Assembly (NCBI RefSeq): GCF_003367475.1
Contig: NZ_QRHA01000002.1
Span: 124,001-188,000 of the forward strand
Source: Alteromonas aestuariivivens
Lineage (GTDB): Bacteria > Pseudomonadota > Gammaproteobacteria > Enterobacterales > Alteromonadaceae
Direction of reading: 5' to 3'
Length of the DNA: 64,000 bases
How positions within the stretch are numbered: the first letter of the stretch is position 1; every line of letters starts with the position of its first letter. Shown in pieces: positions 34,158-44,703 of the stretch. Made by a program: the position numbers and the translations under genes. The notes under the pieces are model-generated. The model was not told where the DNA came from and did no database searches. It was given only the letters and a program-made list of their open reading frames with translations.

Positions 34158-34435
34158 GGATGGATCCTTCTAACTTGACGGAATAAATTTATACTGTGTT
34201 GCGGATACGGTTTTCCTACCAGTTCATCCTGTTAAGCGAAGGAATAAGTGTTGGATAAGCAGCCTCGGTTCGCATTAAAAAAGCCAAAAATACCACTTTA
34301 GTGTGGATTTCTTGGCATCCCAAAGGAAAAAAGCCCTCGTTTCGGATGAGTTGATACAGATGGGATTGTTACGGTATTCGAACAATAGCCCGTTACCTGG
34401 TATCAACTCGGAATTTAATTATTTTGTTGTGTTTA

Positions 34436-35662
34436 TCAGGCGACTTTCACACAATTACGCCCGGCCTTTTTGGCTGCGTACAGAGCCACATCGGCCTGCT
34501 TCATCACCTGCATAAAGTCAGATTGATCGCCGCTGCGCTCAGCAATACCAAAGCTGCAGGTTACCTGAACCGTTTGTTTGGCGGAGTTGTGCTGCTTTCG
34601 TGCCTTGGCAGTTCGATTCATTTTTCCTTTGGTTTGGCGGTTTTGAGACCGCACTACCATCTGATATTCCTCGATATTTTTACGTAAGGCTTCCACTAAA
34701 GTTTCTACCTGTTGTGGGCTTTTACGTGCAAAAATCAGGGTAAATTCCTCGCCGCCATAACGGAATGCCTTTCCGCCGCCGCCAACCTGGTTGAGACGGC
34801 TGGCGACAAGACGCAACACCTGATCACCCAAGTCATGGCCGTGGGTATCGTTAAAGGATTTGAAGTGATCAATGTCTGCCATCACCACGCAGTAGCGCTG
34901 CCCAAGTGTCTGAACGTACTGCATCAGAGCACGGCGACTGGCGATGCCGGTCAATTCGTCCCTGAAGGCCATTTTATGGCTGTCAGTTATAAGGGTTGCA
35001 AAGGTCATGATGGCCCAGCAAAACAGCGCCAGCTGGCTCGCGACCGGCTGGTGGAAGTAATCCAGGGTAGGCAGCAGCACGACCAGGCATAACAACATAA
35101 AATGATTGTTGTCCGGGCGCAAAGTGACTCTGAGCAGCCCGGCACTCAGCAGCAATGGATACAACCACAATTCCGTATCGGTAAACGGGACTAACAGAGA
35201 GTTTCCACCGACCTTCTGTACCCAGTTCATCGCTGTATCAGGCAGTGGCGGGGTGAATTCAAATGCGGCAACTGTGCCAATCCAGACAGCAGCCAATTGC
35301 AGCAGGGTTAACAAAAGATTATAAGGGGCAAAGCCCCTGTCCTGATCCCATAGCAACCATACCAGCAAGGCTGCCATCAATGCGGTAAACGAAGACTTGC
35401 CGGGACTTATCAATGCGTAAATAGGATGGTACTCAGGGGCGATGACAATGATGGTCATTAACAGGCTGGCAATTACCAGGCGGCTGCGCCCAAAGCGAAG
35501 CGCGATGACAGCATTGATCAGCAACGCACCGGCAGAAAAATAGGGGATACTGGTTAGCCAGGCCTGAAGAGTTGGTGTGGAAGTGAGGCCCAGACTGAGT
35601 GCAATAAACAGTAAAATTTGTGCAGGTAAGTAACGAGCTGCGATAACTTGTAAATTTTCCAA
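34436..35662 (-). CDS. Membrane-bound diguanylate cyclase (GGDEF)
   Basis: This 408-residue protein makes cyclic di-GMP. The N-terminal ~225 residues hold about six to seven membrane helices without a recognisable named sensor domain. A GGDEF domain follows, with DELTGIASRRALMQ, the metal/GTP-binding MADIDHFKSFND and the active-site loop RYGGEEF. No RxxD inhibitory site precedes GGEEF. Between the EYQMVV strand and the VTCSFGIA strand there is an unusual basic insertion of about 25 residues rich in Lys, Arg, Asn and Gln. The gene stands alone on the minus strand. Confidence 0.9.
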   Translation of the reverse strand: MENLQVIAARYLPAQILLFIALSLGLTSTPTLQAWLTSIPYFSAGALLINAVIALRFGRSRLVIASLLMTIIVIAPEYHPIYALISPGKSSFTALMAALLVWLLWDQDRGFAPYNLLLTLLQLAAVWIGTVAAFEFTPPLPDTAMNWVQKVGGNSLLVPFTDTELWLYPLLLSAGLLRVTLRPDNNHFMLLCLVVLLPTLDYFHQPVASQLALFCWAIMTFATLITDSHKMAFRDELTGIASRRALMQYVQTLGQRYCVVMADIDHFKSFNDTHGHDLGDQVLRLVASRLNQVGGGGKAFRYGGEEFTLIFARKSPQQVETLVEALRKNIEEYQMVVRSQNRQTKGKMNRTAKARKQHNSAKQTVQVTCSFGIAERSGDQSDFMQVMKQADVALYAAKKAGRNCVKVA

Positions 35663-35832
35663 CGGTCACTCCACATCGTGCCGGGTAAAGTCCGGCGCAG
35701 CTAAAGCGCAGATTTTTATATAGAATTCAACCCGGATTGTAAAAGGTTTAAGCGTTGATGTCTTGCCGGGGAGTCGGTGCAAACCATACGGGTATATATG
35801 CAGCCATACATGGCAAAATGGATTTTTGTTTG

Positions 35833-37401
35833 TCAGCGCATATTCAGAATCATATTCGGCAGCCATACACACAGTATCAGCAGTAGTGCAGACCAGCCTA
35901 GTAAAAACATTGCCTGAGCCATGCTGATGCCGCGCTCAGATGGTAAACGGTGCTGCTGGTCATTGGGCAGGGCAGCGGACGCCATTATGGCGGTTGAAAG
36001 TGTGACAGCGAACCCAATCAGGTTCCACCAAAACCAGAAAATTGGACTTGCGTTCAACCACAGAAGAGCGTTGACCATTACCCCGGCGGCCAGGCCGATA
36101 TTTGCCGCCCCGGGTGAAACAAATCGAGTGTGGATACCGGCCAGGAAAGTGGCCAACACTGGCCCATAAAATACCGAACCAATCTTGTTGATGGCTTCGA
36201 TTACAGTAGGGGCAATGTCTCCTGCATACAGCGACAGCACCAGGGTAATCAGGCCCCATGCCACGCCAGCTAAGCGTGCCAGTTTCAGGTAAGAGTGGTT
36301 GTCTGGAGTGATTTGGCGCAGGCGATACCAGTCTTCAACTGAAACGGCGGCCAGACTGTTGATGGCTGAACTCAGAGAGGACATGGCGGCAGCCAGAATC
36401 GCTACCACCAGAATACCAATAATACCCGTTGGCAAATATTCGGTAATGAAAACAGGCATCATCCAGTCTGGCTGATTGGCCGGTATTTTGGCTTGCAGTT
36501 CTGGAGTGGTGAGCACCAGGGTGCCAATCACCAGACCGCTCAGGCAGTAAAGCAAAGTGACTGGGAAGCGCACCAATGCTACCGCCATAAGCATTTTTTT
36601 CAGGTCACTAATCGACCCGCTTGAAAGCGAACGCTGGGCTTCTGACTGGTCACATCCATAGTAAGAGGCATACAGTACAATGCCGCCAAACAGCATTGGC
36701 AGCAGGCCGAAGTCATTACCATGTAAACCTGCGCTGCTGGTGTTAACCGCCAGCAAACGGTTACCGTCGACTTTTTGTAATACCTGATGCCAGCCACCCA
36801 TAGCGTCCAGTCCAACCCAAAGGCAGACTGCGGCTCCCAGCAGGATCAGGATCATCTGCAGAGCGTCGCCGTAAACAACTGCCTTCATGCCGCCCATAGC
36901 GGAATAAATCAGGGTTATCACACCAATTGCGAGTATTGAGTGCCACTGGGCCAGCCCCATGGTTCCCTGTAGGATGAGGGCGATGGCATAGATCATGATG
37001 GCGGTGGCAAAGGAGCGGCTGATTTGAAAGACCAGGCTGATCAGCAAACGGGTTGAGCGAGAAAAGCGCTGTTCCAGATAGTCGTATACGCTTACCACTC
37101 CAGCTTTGTGCAGGGTGGGTAATAACCGCCATAACATCAGTGCTACAGCAATGGGTAAAGCCAGTTCGTAAGAAAGCCAAATCAGGCCGCCGCCTTCCCG
37201 CAAGCCCACAAAGGCAGGAGCAGAGATGAAACTGACTGCAGAAAGCTGGGTTGCCATCACAGACAGTGTCAGCGCCGGCCAGGCCAGACTCCGGCCGCCC
37301 AGAAAGTAATCCTGCTTATTGCTCTGGTGCCTGAATGCCACGCCCATACCAAGCAGAAGCAAAAGGTAGGTGGCGATAATCAGGTAGTCGAGCAATGTCA
37401 T
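35833..37401 (-). CDS. Sodium:solute symporter (SSS family)
   Basis: This 522-residue inner-membrane transporter has about 13 hydrophobic segments and matches the sodium/solute symporter family (sialic acid, glucose, proline and related transporters). Segments such as QDYFLGGRSLAWPAL, TQLSAVSFISAPAFVG and AAAMSSLSSAINSLAAVSVEDWY are typical, the last covering the Na2-site serines in TM8. Substrate cannot be read from sequence; no sugar-catabolic gene is next to it. GGAGGG precedes the ATG at an ideal distance. It ends 170 bases before the diguanylate cyclase start. Confidence 0.9.
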   Translation of the reverse strand: MTLLDYLIIATYLLLLLGMGVAFRHQSNKQDYFLGGRSLAWPALTLSVMATQLSAVSFISAPAFVGLREGGGLIWLSYELALPIAVALMLWRLLPTLHKAGVVSVYDYLEQRFSRSTRLLISLVFQISRSFATAIMIYAIALILQGTMGLAQWHSILAIGVITLIYSAMGGMKAVVYGDALQMILILLGAAVCLWVGLDAMGGWHQVLQKVDGNRLLAVNTSSAGLHGNDFGLLPMLFGGIVLYASYYGCDQSEAQRSLSSGSISDLKKMLMAVALVRFPVTLLYCLSGLVIGTLVLTTPELQAKIPANQPDWMMPVFITEYLPTGIIGILVVAILAAAMSSLSSAINSLAAVSVEDWYRLRQITPDNHSYLKLARLAGVAWGLITLVLSLYAGDIAPTVIEAINKIGSVFYGPVLATFLAGIHTRFVSPGAANIGLAAGVMVNALLWLNASPIFWFWWNLIGFAVTLSTAIMASAALPNDQQHRLPSERGISMAQAMFLLGWSALLLILCVWLPNMILNMR

Positions 37402-37494
37402 GCAGATCCCTCCGAATAAAACTGGTCACAAAAACACCAGTATGCGGGGATGGGATTGAGATTACCAGTGGACGTTGTTTGGGCTGCTCAAACA

Positions 37495-37524
37495 AAAAAG
37501 GTCAGCGTATTGGCTGACCTTTTT
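37495..37524 (-). terminator. Terminator after rpoD
   Basis: AAAAAGGTCAGC pairs perfectly with GCTGACCTTTTT around a 6-base loop, 16 bases beyond the rpoD stop, giving a U-tract on the minus-strand transcript and also on the opposite strand. Confidence 0.88.
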
Positions 37525-37540
37525 GTACGATAGCTTGGAG

Positions 37541-39376
37541 TTACTCGTCGAGGAAGCTTTTAAGCTGCTCTGAGCGACTGGGGTGGCGCAGCTTACGCAG
37601 TGCCTTGGCTTCAATCTGACGGATACGTTCACGGGTAACGTCAAATTGCTTGCCCACTTCTTCCAGTGTGTGGTCGGTGTTCATGTCGATACCGAAACGC
37701 ATGCGCAGAACTTTTGCTTCACGGGCAGTAAGACCAGCAAGTACTTCCTGGGTAGCGTCTTTCAGGCTGCCGCCGGTGGCTGAATCGAGGGGCTGAATTA
37801 TTGTGCTGTCCTCGATAAAGTCACCCAGATGCGAATCTTCATCGTCACCGATGGGTGTTTCCATGGAAATCGGCTCTTTGGCGATTTTCAGTACCTTGCG
37901 GATCTTGTCTTCCGGCATCAGCATGCGTTCTGATAATTCTTCCGGGGTCGGTTCGCGGCCCATTTCCTGCAGCATCTGGCGGGAAATCCGGTTCAGTTTG
38001 TTGATAGTCTCTATCATATGGACCGGAATACGGATAGTACGGGCCTGATCCGCAATAGAGCGGGTAATGGCTTGGCGGATCCACCAGGTTGCATAGGTCG
38101 AGAACTTATAACCGCGGCGATATTCGAACTTATCGACCGCTTTCATCAGACCGATGTTGCCCTCCTGAATCAGGTCCAGGAACTGAAGCCCACGATTGGT
38201 GTACTTTTTGGCAATTGAAATAACCAGACGCAAGTTGGCTTCCACCATTTCCTTTTTCGCACGTCGGGCTTTTGCTTCACCAATTGACATGCGGCGGTTA
38301 ATGTCCTTGATATCAGCAATGACCAGCCCGGTTTCCTGTTCGACCTGGTTCATTTTGGAAATGCTACGCTCGATGTCTTCTTTATAATGCCCTAGAGCTT
38401 CGGCATAAGGAGCACCGGAATTGAGCGCTTCGCCCAGCCATGCGCTTGAGGTTTCGTTGCCAGCAAACGCTTTGATGAAGTCCTTTTTGGGCATTTTGGC
38501 ATTGACCACACAGTACTTCATGACCAGACGTTCCTGAATGCGAACTTTGTCCATCATGTCACGCATGTTTTTCACCATGCGATCAAACTGCTTGGGTACT
38601 AGGCGGAACTCTTTGAATATTTCGCTCAGGGCTTCGATTTCTTTGCGTGAACTGGCATGAGCACGGCCTTTGCTCTCGATCATTTCACGGGTACGCCCGT
38701 ATTGTTCACGTAGCAGAGCAAATTTTTCCCGCGCCTGCTCAGGGTCTACACCGGAGTCGTCTTCGTCACTGCTGTCATCTTCGTCTTCATCATCGTCTTC
38801 GTCGTCCAGATCTTTGTCTGACAACTCGGAACCAACGTGGGTTGCAGTGGGGGCTAAATCCTGATCATCGTTGGGGTCCACAAATCCGGAAATAATGTCG
38901 CCCAAACGAATCTCTTCCGCTTCGTACAGGTCCCATTGCTCCAGCAGGTAGGTAATGGCTTCCGGATATTCAGCTACGGAACACTGTACCTGATTGATAC
39001 CGTCTTCAATGCGTTTGGCGATTTCAATTTCGCCTTCCCGGGTCAGAAGCTCTACCGTTCCCATTTCACGCATGTACATACGAACCGGGTCGGTGGTGCG
39101 GCCAATTTCGCTCTCGACCGTCGCCAAAGCTTGGGCAGCAGCCTCTGCAGCATCTTCGTCGGCTGTGGTTTCCTGCATGAGCAATTCGTCTGAATCAGGT
39201 GCGGATTCTGCAACCTGAATGCCCATGTCATTGATCATGCGAATGATATCTTCGATTTGATCGGAATCGACGATATCTTGCGGCAGGTGGTCGTTAACTT
39301 CTGCAAAGGTTAAGTAACCTTGCTCTTTACCTTTTGCAATCAGGAGTTTAATCTGAGACTGCTTGCTTTGCGCCAT
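37541..39376 (-). CDS. rpoD: RNA polymerase primary sigma factor 70
   Basis: RpoD directs RNA polymerase to housekeeping promoters. The 611-residue product matches the E. coli length (613). It has region 1.1 at the N-terminus ([18 protein letters not shown]) and region 1.2 ([22 protein letters not shown]). A non-conserved insert carries an acidic Asp/Glu/Ser tract (about residues 190-215). Regions 2 ([32 protein letters not shown]), 3 and 4 ([20 protein letters not shown]) follow. ATG 39376 is chosen over 39400 because it gives the canonical MAQSxQSQIKLL start. It is the last gene of the rpsU-yqeY-dnaG-rpoD order, with a 245-base gap before it that probably holds extra promoters. Confidence 0.98.
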   Translation of the reverse strand: MAQSKQSQIKLLIAKGKEQGYLTFAEVNDHLPQDIVDSDQIEDIIRMINDMGIQVAESAPDSDELLMQETTADEDAAEAAAQALATVESEIGRTTDPVRMYMREMGTVELLTREGEIEIAKRIEDGINQVQCSVAEYPEAITYLLEQWDLYEAEEIRLGDIISGFVDPNDDQDLAPTATHVGSELSDKDLDDEDDDEDEDDSSDEDDSGVDPEQAREKFALLREQYGRTREMIESKGRAHASSRKEIEALSEIFKEFRLVPKQFDRMVKNMRDMMDKVRIQERLVMKYCVVNAKMPKKDFIKAFAGNETSSAWLGEALNSGAPYAEALGHYKEDIERSISKMNQVEQETGLVIADIKDINRRMSIGEAKARRAKKEMVEANLRLVISIAKKYTNRGLQFLDLIQEGNIGLMKAVDKFEYRRGYKFSTYATWWIRQAITRSIADQARTIRIPVHMIETINKLNRISRQMLQEMGREPTPEELSERMLMPEDKIRKVLKIAKEPISMETPIGDDEDSHLGDFIEDSTIIQPLDSATGGSLKDATQEVLAGLTAREAKVLRMRFGIDMNTDHTLEEVGKQFDVTRERIRQIEAKALRKLRHPSRSEQLKSFLDE

Positions 39377-39621
39377 ATAACCTACACTTCTCACATTCAA
39401 TTAGTTAGCAATCAGCATGCGCGACTGGATTGGGATACCACCGGGCAATGCGTGCTGAGGGTTTGATACTGCACCTGTACAGGCAAATGTTGTGCCTAAA
39501 ATCGGTTTTGTAATGCCGGGCCGACATTCAAAGTCACTTTCACAGCGAATTAGCCAGTATAGCAGAAAAGTGACATTTTTTACCATAATAACGGCTGACT
39601 TTTTGACTTAAAATCACACGA

Positions 39622-41403
39622 TTAGGGTTTCTGGCGTTCCTGCATCAGCAGCTTGAGTTCATGTTTCTCATCAGCGCTGAGTGGTTGTATCCGCGAGCGA
39701 GAAAGGAGCGTTTCAATGCGGCTGTCAAAATGCCAGTCAAGTAATCGCGCAAAACTGTCACAATAGACCTGTCTTGCGTCGTTGTCGGCGACCAGGTGTT
39801 CCTGCATCAGAATTTTGGCAATGACATTGTAATGGGGGTGATCACGGAAGTTTTCAATCACCTGGGCGGTAGTGGCATTCGGTGAGGACAGACAATACTC
39901 ATGGACATCCAGCAAGACTGGCAAACCTGGCATACCGCTGTTTTTCAGTACGAGTGGTACTACGTCCTCGCACTGGGTGGCCAGAGACGGTGTGTCGAGT
40001 AACAGACGGAGCATCATCCGTAGTGGTGATATACGGGTTTTCTGAGGCCAGTTCTGGGTGGCGGTGTTGGCTGGTTTGGTGTTTTTGACCTGGGCTGTCT
40101 GAATGTCCTGCTGCAGTTTGAAGCGATCGTACTCGCCTGTGTGTTTGGCCAGTTCTTCAGCCAGCATGGCGCGCTGGTTATCCCCCAGCACCTGGTCGAT
40201 CAACGGTTGCGCCGCAGTCTTTAACGCCAACTTGCCTTCCGGAGTACCTGCCTGATGCTCTTTCAGCAAAGTCTCGAACAGGAAACGTGATAGCGGCAGC
40301 GCTTTTTCGGTCATGGCCAAAAAAGCTTCTGCACCAACTTTGCGCACCATTGTGTCCGGGTCCTCACCGTCAGGCAGGAACAAAAACGTGAGCTGGACGC
40401 CGTCCTTCAGGGCAGGGAGAGCATTTTCCAGTGCCCGCCAGGCGGCCTCGCGGCCCGCCCGGTCACCATCATAACAGCAGACAATCTGTGAAGTAGAGCG
40501 TGTCAGCAGTTGCAAATGCTCTGGTGTGGTGGCGGTACCGAGAGCCGCAGTGGCGATGTTTATGCCGAATTGACTCAGTGCGACCACATCCATGTAGCCT
40601 TCGACAATAATTACTTTTTCGAGTTGGCGATTCTGTTGTCTGGCCTGGAAGAACCCGAACAGCTCGCTGCCTTTATGAAATATCCGGGTTTCCGGTGAGT
40701 TGAGGTATTTTGGACCACCGTCGTCCAGTACCCGGCCTCCGAACCCAACTACCCGCCCACGGCGATCGCGGATAGGGAACATGATGCGGTCACGGAAAAA
40801 GTCGTATTGTCGCCCCTGTTCGTTCTGATTCACCAACTTTAGGTCAACGAGTTGCCTGACCCGGGCTGCATCGGTTCCGAATGCTTTGAGCACGCTGTCC
40901 CATTCACCCGGAGCAAAGCCAATTTCCCATTGCTTTACTATGTCTCCTGACAGACCACGGCTTTTCAGATACTCGATGGCTTTGGCTGATTGGGGGTGAT
41001 TACGCAGTTGATGCTGGAAAAAGCGGGTTACTTTGTCCATTAACTCGTAGTCGTCCTGCTGCTGTTGTTTTTTTGCCTCACTTATTGCCGGGCGGCTGCT
41101 TTGTTCGCGAGGAACTTCCAAACCATGCAGACGCGCCAGTTCTTCAATGGCATCGACGAATTCCAAGCGGTCGAATTCCATTACGAACGAGATGGCGTTT
41201 CCGTGCGCTCCGCAGCCAAAGCAATGATAAAACTGTTTGTCCTGACTGACCGTGAAAGAAGGGGTTTTTTCGTTGTGGAACGGGCAGCAGGCCTGATAGT
41301 TTTTACCGGCTTTTTTGAGCTTGACCCGACTGTCTACTACATCGACGACATCAGTGCGTGCCAATAGGTCATCGATAAAATCGCGGGGTATTTTTCCGGC
41401 CAT
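39622..41403 (-). CDS. dnaG: DNA primase
   Basis: DnaG makes RNA primers for replication. The 593-residue product has the N-terminal zinc-binding domain (CPFHNEKTPSF ... FGCG), the catalytic core with the TOPRIM segment VIIVEGYMDV and CYDGDRAGREA, and a C-terminal helicase-binding domain. All metal-binding Glu/Asp of TOPRIM are visible. Length is typical (about 580). It lies between yqeY and rpoD in the conserved macromolecular-synthesis order. Confidence 0.97.
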   Translation of the reverse strand: MAGKIPRDFIDDLLARTDVVDVVDSRVKLKKAGKNYQACCPFHNEKTPSFTVSQDKQFYHCFGCGAHGNAISFVMEFDRLEFVDAIEELARLHGLEVPREQSSRPAISEAKKQQQQDDYELMDKVTRFFQHQLRNHPQSAKAIEYLKSRGLSGDIVKQWEIGFAPGEWDSVLKAFGTDAARVRQLVDLKLVNQNEQGRQYDFFRDRIMFPIRDRRGRVVGFGGRVLDDGGPKYLNSPETRIFHKGSELFGFFQARQQNRQLEKVIIVEGYMDVVALSQFGINIATAALGTATTPEHLQLLTRSTSQIVCCYDGDRAGREAAWRALENALPALKDGVQLTFLFLPDGEDPDTMVRKVGAEAFLAMTEKALPLSRFLFETLLKEHQAGTPEGKLALKTAAQPLIDQVLGDNQRAMLAEELAKHTGEYDRFKLQQDIQTAQVKNTKPANTATQNWPQKTRISPLRMMLRLLLDTPSLATQCEDVVPLVLKNSGMPGLPVLLDVHEYCLSSPNATTAQVIENFRDHPHYNVIAKILMQEHLVADNDARQVYCDSFARLLDWHFDSRIETLLSRSRIQPLSADEKHELKLLMQERQKP

Positions 41404-41530
41404 GTTACAACATCAGAGGTTAAAAAATTTACTTTAACAGGGTTGGGGCTGTAAGCAACCGCTTATACAGGCGAGTTGCCGGGAGGCTTTCGGCCTTAGG
41501 TAATCCCGTTACCGAATGAAGGCAACAGAA

Positions 41531-41977
41531 TCAGGAGTTGAGGCGGGCTTTAATTTTCTGGCTGAGCGCGCCCATATCTGCACGGCCCTGCACTTTGGGT
41601 TTCAGAAAACCCATGACCTTGCCCATATCCTGCATACCGGAAGCTCCAGTCGCAGCCATGGCTTGTTCCAGCAGAGCATCCAGTTCTTCAGCGCTCAGCG
41701 GTTGGGGCAAGAAAGATTCGATCACCTGAATTTCAGCACGCTCGTTGTCGGCCAGATCAGCGCGACTGGCGGCGTCGAATTGTGAAGCTGCATCCTGACG
41801 TTGCTTTACCATTTTAGTTAAAATGGCCAGAATCGCCGGGTCGTCCAGGGTGATTTGTTCGTCAATTTCACGTTGCTTGATGGCGGCCAGGGCCATACGT
41901 ATGGTTCCCAGGCGTACTTTATCTTTCGCACGCATGGCGTCTTTCTGCGCGTTTTTTAAGTCGTCGATTAGTGCCAT
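41531..41977 (-). CDS. yqeY: GatB/YqeY domain protein
   Basis: This 148-residue protein is the stand-alone GatB/YqeY domain, a helical tRNA-interacting domain related to the tail of the GatB amidotransferase subunit. Its cellular role is not settled. Signature segments MALIDDLKNAQKDAMRAKDKVRLGTIR-like start, IESFLPQPLS and GMQDMGKVMGFLKPKVQGRADM-like end are present. The frame is open to 42097, but ATG 41977 starts at the usual position for this family; the ribosome site there is weak. It lies between rpsU and dnaG, the common arrangement outside the enterics. Confidence 0.93.
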   Translation of the reverse strand: MALIDDLKNAQKDAMRAKDKVRLGTIRMALAAIKQREIDEQITLDDPAILAILTKMVKQRQDAASQFDAASRADLADNERAEIQVIESFLPQPLSAEELDALLEQAMAATGASGMQDMGKVMGFLKPKVQGRADMGALSQKIKARLNS

Positions 41978-42109
41978 GATTGAGTTACCAGAACGGAATT
42001 GAACATGAAACGATTTTTTTACGTCAAGCAGGCCGTGGCCTGTATGAAGCTCGGGCGTGCTAAGGTGCTGAAGTGTCCAGCACCTTACCGCCAACACTGA
42101 CCGATAAAC

Positions 42110-42325
42110 TTAGTAGAGTTTAACGCGACGTGCGTTTTCGCGAGCCAGCTTCTTCAGATGACGCTTTTTAGCAGCTGCTTTTTTGCGCTTGCGTTCCCAG
42201 GTAGGCTTTTCGAAGAACTCACGACGACGAACTTCAGACAGAACGCCTGCTTTTTCACAAGAACGCTTAAAGCGACGCAGTGCTACGTCAAACGGCTCGT
42301 TTTCTCTAACTTTAACGATGGGCAT
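42110..42325 (-). CDS. rpsU: 30S ribosomal protein S21
   Basis: S21 is a small basic protein of the 30S subunit that helps initiation on mRNA. The 71-residue product begins [19 protein letters not shown] and has the strongly basic C-terminal tail ([10 protein letters not shown]), matching the gammaproteobacterial protein at full length. GAGGTGAG precedes the start at a good distance. It is the first gene of the macromolecular-synthesis operon and diverges from tsaD across 234 bases. Confidence 0.98.
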   Translation of the reverse strand: MPIVKVRENEPFDVALRRFKRSCEKAGVLSEVRRREFFEKPTWERKRKKAAAKKRHLKKLARENARRVKLY

Positions 42326-42559
42326 TAAATTCTCACCTCAAAAATTTTTACTGTGTTGCCGGGGTATTTACCCGCTAATTTAGGCACCCGGGTTAAAAAT
42401 GGTGCGAAATTCTAATCATATCCACACTGAATGTAAAGCCAGAATTGCCAAAAAATAGCCAATTCAGCGCTTTTCAGGCCCAGCCCATTCCCTGTGCTTG
42501 GCATTAGCGGTAAACTCTGCGCCTTTATTTTATCCCTAATGACTGTGAGGCAACGGCGT

Positions 42560-43573
42560 ATGCGCATACTGGGTATTGAGACTTCCTGTGACGAAACCGG
42601 TATAGCGGTTTATGACGATACTCACGGGCTGATGTCTCACGAACTATACAGCCAGGTAAAGCTGCACGCTGACTACGGTGGTGTGGTACCTGAACTCGCG
42701 TCCCGTGACCATGTGCGTAAAATTATACCACTGATTAAAAAAGCCCTTGTGGATGCGAATACACGCGGTGAAGAACTCGACGGAATTGCTTTTACCCAGG
42801 GGCCGGGCTTGGTGGGCGCATTGCTGGTTGGCTCTTCCGTTGGTCGTTCACTCGCCTATGCCTGGGGCATTCCTGCGCTAGGAGTACACCATATGGAAGG
42901 GCATCTGCTGGCACCAATGCTGGAAGATCCGGCGCCTGAGTTTCCGTTTGTTGCCTTGCTGGTTTCCGGAGGGCACTCCATGCTGGTAGAGGTAAAAGGA
43001 ATCGGGCAGTACCGGGTGCTTGGCGAGTCTATTGATGACGCCGCTGGCGAAGCCTTCGATAAAACCGCCAAACTGCTTGGACTGGACTACCCCGGGGGGC
43101 CACTGTTGGCCAAACTTGCTGAACAGGGAGAGCCAGGGCATTACCAGTTTCCACGCCCGATGACGGATCGGCCCGGACTGGATTTCAGCTTCAGTGGCCT
43201 TAAAACTTTTGCGGCCAATACCATAAGAGACTCCGACGGCGCACCACAAACCCAGGCAAATATTGCTTATGCTTTTCAGGAAGCAGTTGTGGATACACTG
43301 ATGATAAAATGCCGCCGGGCACTGAAAGAAACCGGAATGAAGCGTTTGGTGATTGCCGGAGGAGTCAGTGCCAATAAAATGTTACGTGAACAAATGCAGA
43401 AGATGATGGCGGGACTCAGGGGCGAAGTATTCTACCCTGATTTGGCGTTTTGTACCGACAATGGTGCAATGATTGCTTATGCGGGTATGCAACGCCTCAA
43501 AGCCGGGCAAACCAGCGACCTTTCTGCAGCGGCCAGGCCCCGTTGGCCACTCGATACACTGAGCCCGGTCTGA
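42560..43573 (+). CDS. tsaD: tRNA N6-threonylcarbamoyladenosine (t6A37) synthesis protein TsaD
   Basis: TsaD is the ASKHA-fold subunit that transfers threonylcarbamoyl to A37 of ANN-decoding tRNAs, with TsaB, TsaE and TsaC. The 337-residue product starts [14 protein letters not shown], carries the metal-binding [10 protein letters not shown] (two His) and [10 protein letters not shown], and is of normal length. The open frame from 42494 is rejected because GTGAGG precedes ATG 42560 at about 9 bases and the family begins here. Divergence from rpsU is the classic gammaproteobacterial layout. It converges on plsY, leaving only 22 bases between the stops. Confidence 0.97.
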   Translation: MRILGIETSCDETGIAVYDDTHGLMSHELYSQVKLHADYGGVVPELASRDHVRKIIPLIKKALVDANTRGEELDGIAFTQGPGLVGALLVGSSVGRSLAYAWGIPALGVHHMEGHLLAPMLEDPAPEFPFVALLVSGGHSMLVEVKGIGQYRVLGESIDDAAGEAFDKTAKLLGLDYPGGPLLAKLAEQGEPGHYQFPRPMTDRPGLDFSFSGLKTFAANTIRDSDGAPQTQANIAYAFQEAVVDTLMIKCRRALKETGMKRLVIAGGVSANKMLREQMQKMMAGLRGEVFYPDLAFCTDNGAMIAYAGMQRLKAGQTSDLSAAARPRWPLDTLSPV

Positions 43574-43595
43574 ACCTGAGCCCAGGGGGCGAAAG

Positions 43596-44201
43596 CTAAT
43601 CTTTTAGCCGCCCCCGCTTGTCCCAGATTTTGCTTTCTTCGCCCTTGATCAGCCGCAGTATATTGGCGCGATGTCTGGCAACGATTAGGATTGCCAGCAT
43701 GGCCACCGGGAATGTGTAGATTGGTTTGATAAACCAGGTAAATATGGGCGCGAGGCATACAGCAACAATGGCGGCAAGCGAGGAATAACCCCAGATAAAA
43801 ACCACAGTAAGCCAGGTGAGAATTAGCAGGCCTGCCAAACTGAATCCAATCGGCAGAAGGGTCCCGAATGCGGTGGCAACCGCCTTGCCGCCTTTGAAGC
43901 CGAAATACAGCGGAAAGATATGCCCCACGCAGGCCGCGATAGCAATAAAGCCCAGGGCGACCGGATCCAGTCCCATCCAGTAACTCACATAAACAGGTAC
44001 AGTGCCTTTGAGTATATCCATTACCAGCACCAGTGCAGCAGGAATACGCCCTCCGGAACGGTAAACATTCGTAGCCCCCGGATTACCTGAGCCTGTGGTT
44101 CGGGGGTCGGGCAGGCGGAACAGCCGGCAAATCACAATCGCACTGGATAACGATCCGCACAGATAGGCGACGGCGATCATTAAAATTGTGCTTGGTATCA
44201 T
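43596..44201 (-). CDS. plsY: Acyl-phosphate glycerol-3-phosphate acyltransferase
   Basis: PlsY is an integral membrane enzyme that acylates glycerol-3-phosphate from acyl-phosphate, the first step of phospholipid synthesis. The 201-residue product has five hydrophobic helices and the motifs [12 protein letters not shown], and [17 protein letters not shown] with the conserved KGGKAVAT. The chain has a normal length. It lies between tsaD and folB, head to head with folB, as in many gammaproteobacteria (ygiH region). Confidence 0.96.
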   Translation of the reverse strand: MIPSTILMIAVAYLCGSLSSAIVICRLFRLPDPRTTGSGNPGATNVYRSGGRIPAALVLVMDILKGTVPVYVSYWMGLDPVALGFIAIAACVGHIFPLYFGFKGGKAVATAFGTLLPIGFSLAGLLILTWLTVVFIWGYSSLAAIVAVCLAPIFTWFIKPIYTFPVAMLAILIVARHRANILRLIKGEESKIWDKRGRLKD

Positions 44202-44349
44202 GTTCTACAGTCGGTCTTCAGGTTACACTCTCGCCACACTACTAAAAGAAAGCCATTTGCGCCAGATGAGTGCAATCTCATCAAACCACTGAATTGGCAA
44301 TCCGGTTGATTGCCCCAAGGGTAAATGGTCAGGTAAAACGCAGGCTGCT

Positions 44350-44703
44350 ATGGAACAAATCTTTATAACCGGACTTAAAATAGACACCCTGATTGGCGTG
44401 TATGACTGGGAGCGCACTCGCCGCACCGAGCTTGAGGTGGATCTGACACTTGAAGCGGATTTGTCGAAAGCGATGACGAGTGACGACGTTGCTGACACCA
44501 TCGATTATGCTGCAGTGGCAGGGCATGTGCAGGCGATAGCTGCGCAATCCAGTTTTGAATTGCTGGAAGCGCTGGGGAAAGCCATTCTGGATGCAGTGCT
44601 GACGGCGTTTCCAGTAAAAGGTGCTACATTGCGGATCATCAAACCGGGCATATTGCCTGATGCAAAGCAGGTGGGCATTCAAATGTCACGGGCCCGCTAC
44701 TGA
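44350..44703 (+). CDS. folB: Dihydroneopterin aldolase
   Basis: FolB converts 7,8-dihydroneopterin to 6-hydroxymethyl-dihydropterin in folate synthesis. The 117-residue product has the family pattern: IGVYDWERTRRTELEVDL at the N-terminus, the TIDYAAVAG segment and a catalytic-lysine region near the C-terminus (IIKPGILPDAKQVG). Length is typical (about 120). The stop overlaps the folK start (ATGA-type TGATG), so the two folate genes are translationally coupled. Confidence 0.95.
   Translation: MEQIFITGLKIDTLIGVYDWERTRRTELEVDLTLEADLSKAMTSDDVADTIDYAAVAGHVQAIAAQSSFELLEALGKAILDAVLTAFPVKGATLRIIKPGILPDAKQVGIQMSRARY

Noticed and set aside
39472..39481. Palindrome CCTGTACAGG between dnaG and rpoD, considered as a LexA box
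   Set aside because: Gammaproteobacterial LexA needs CTGT-N8-ACAG; here the arms are adjacent, so it does not fit.
43585..43615. Inverted repeat GGGGGCG/CGCCCCC across the plsY stop, considered as a tsaD/plsY terminator
   Set aside because: It lies partly inside the plsY coding sequence and has no T-run on either strand.
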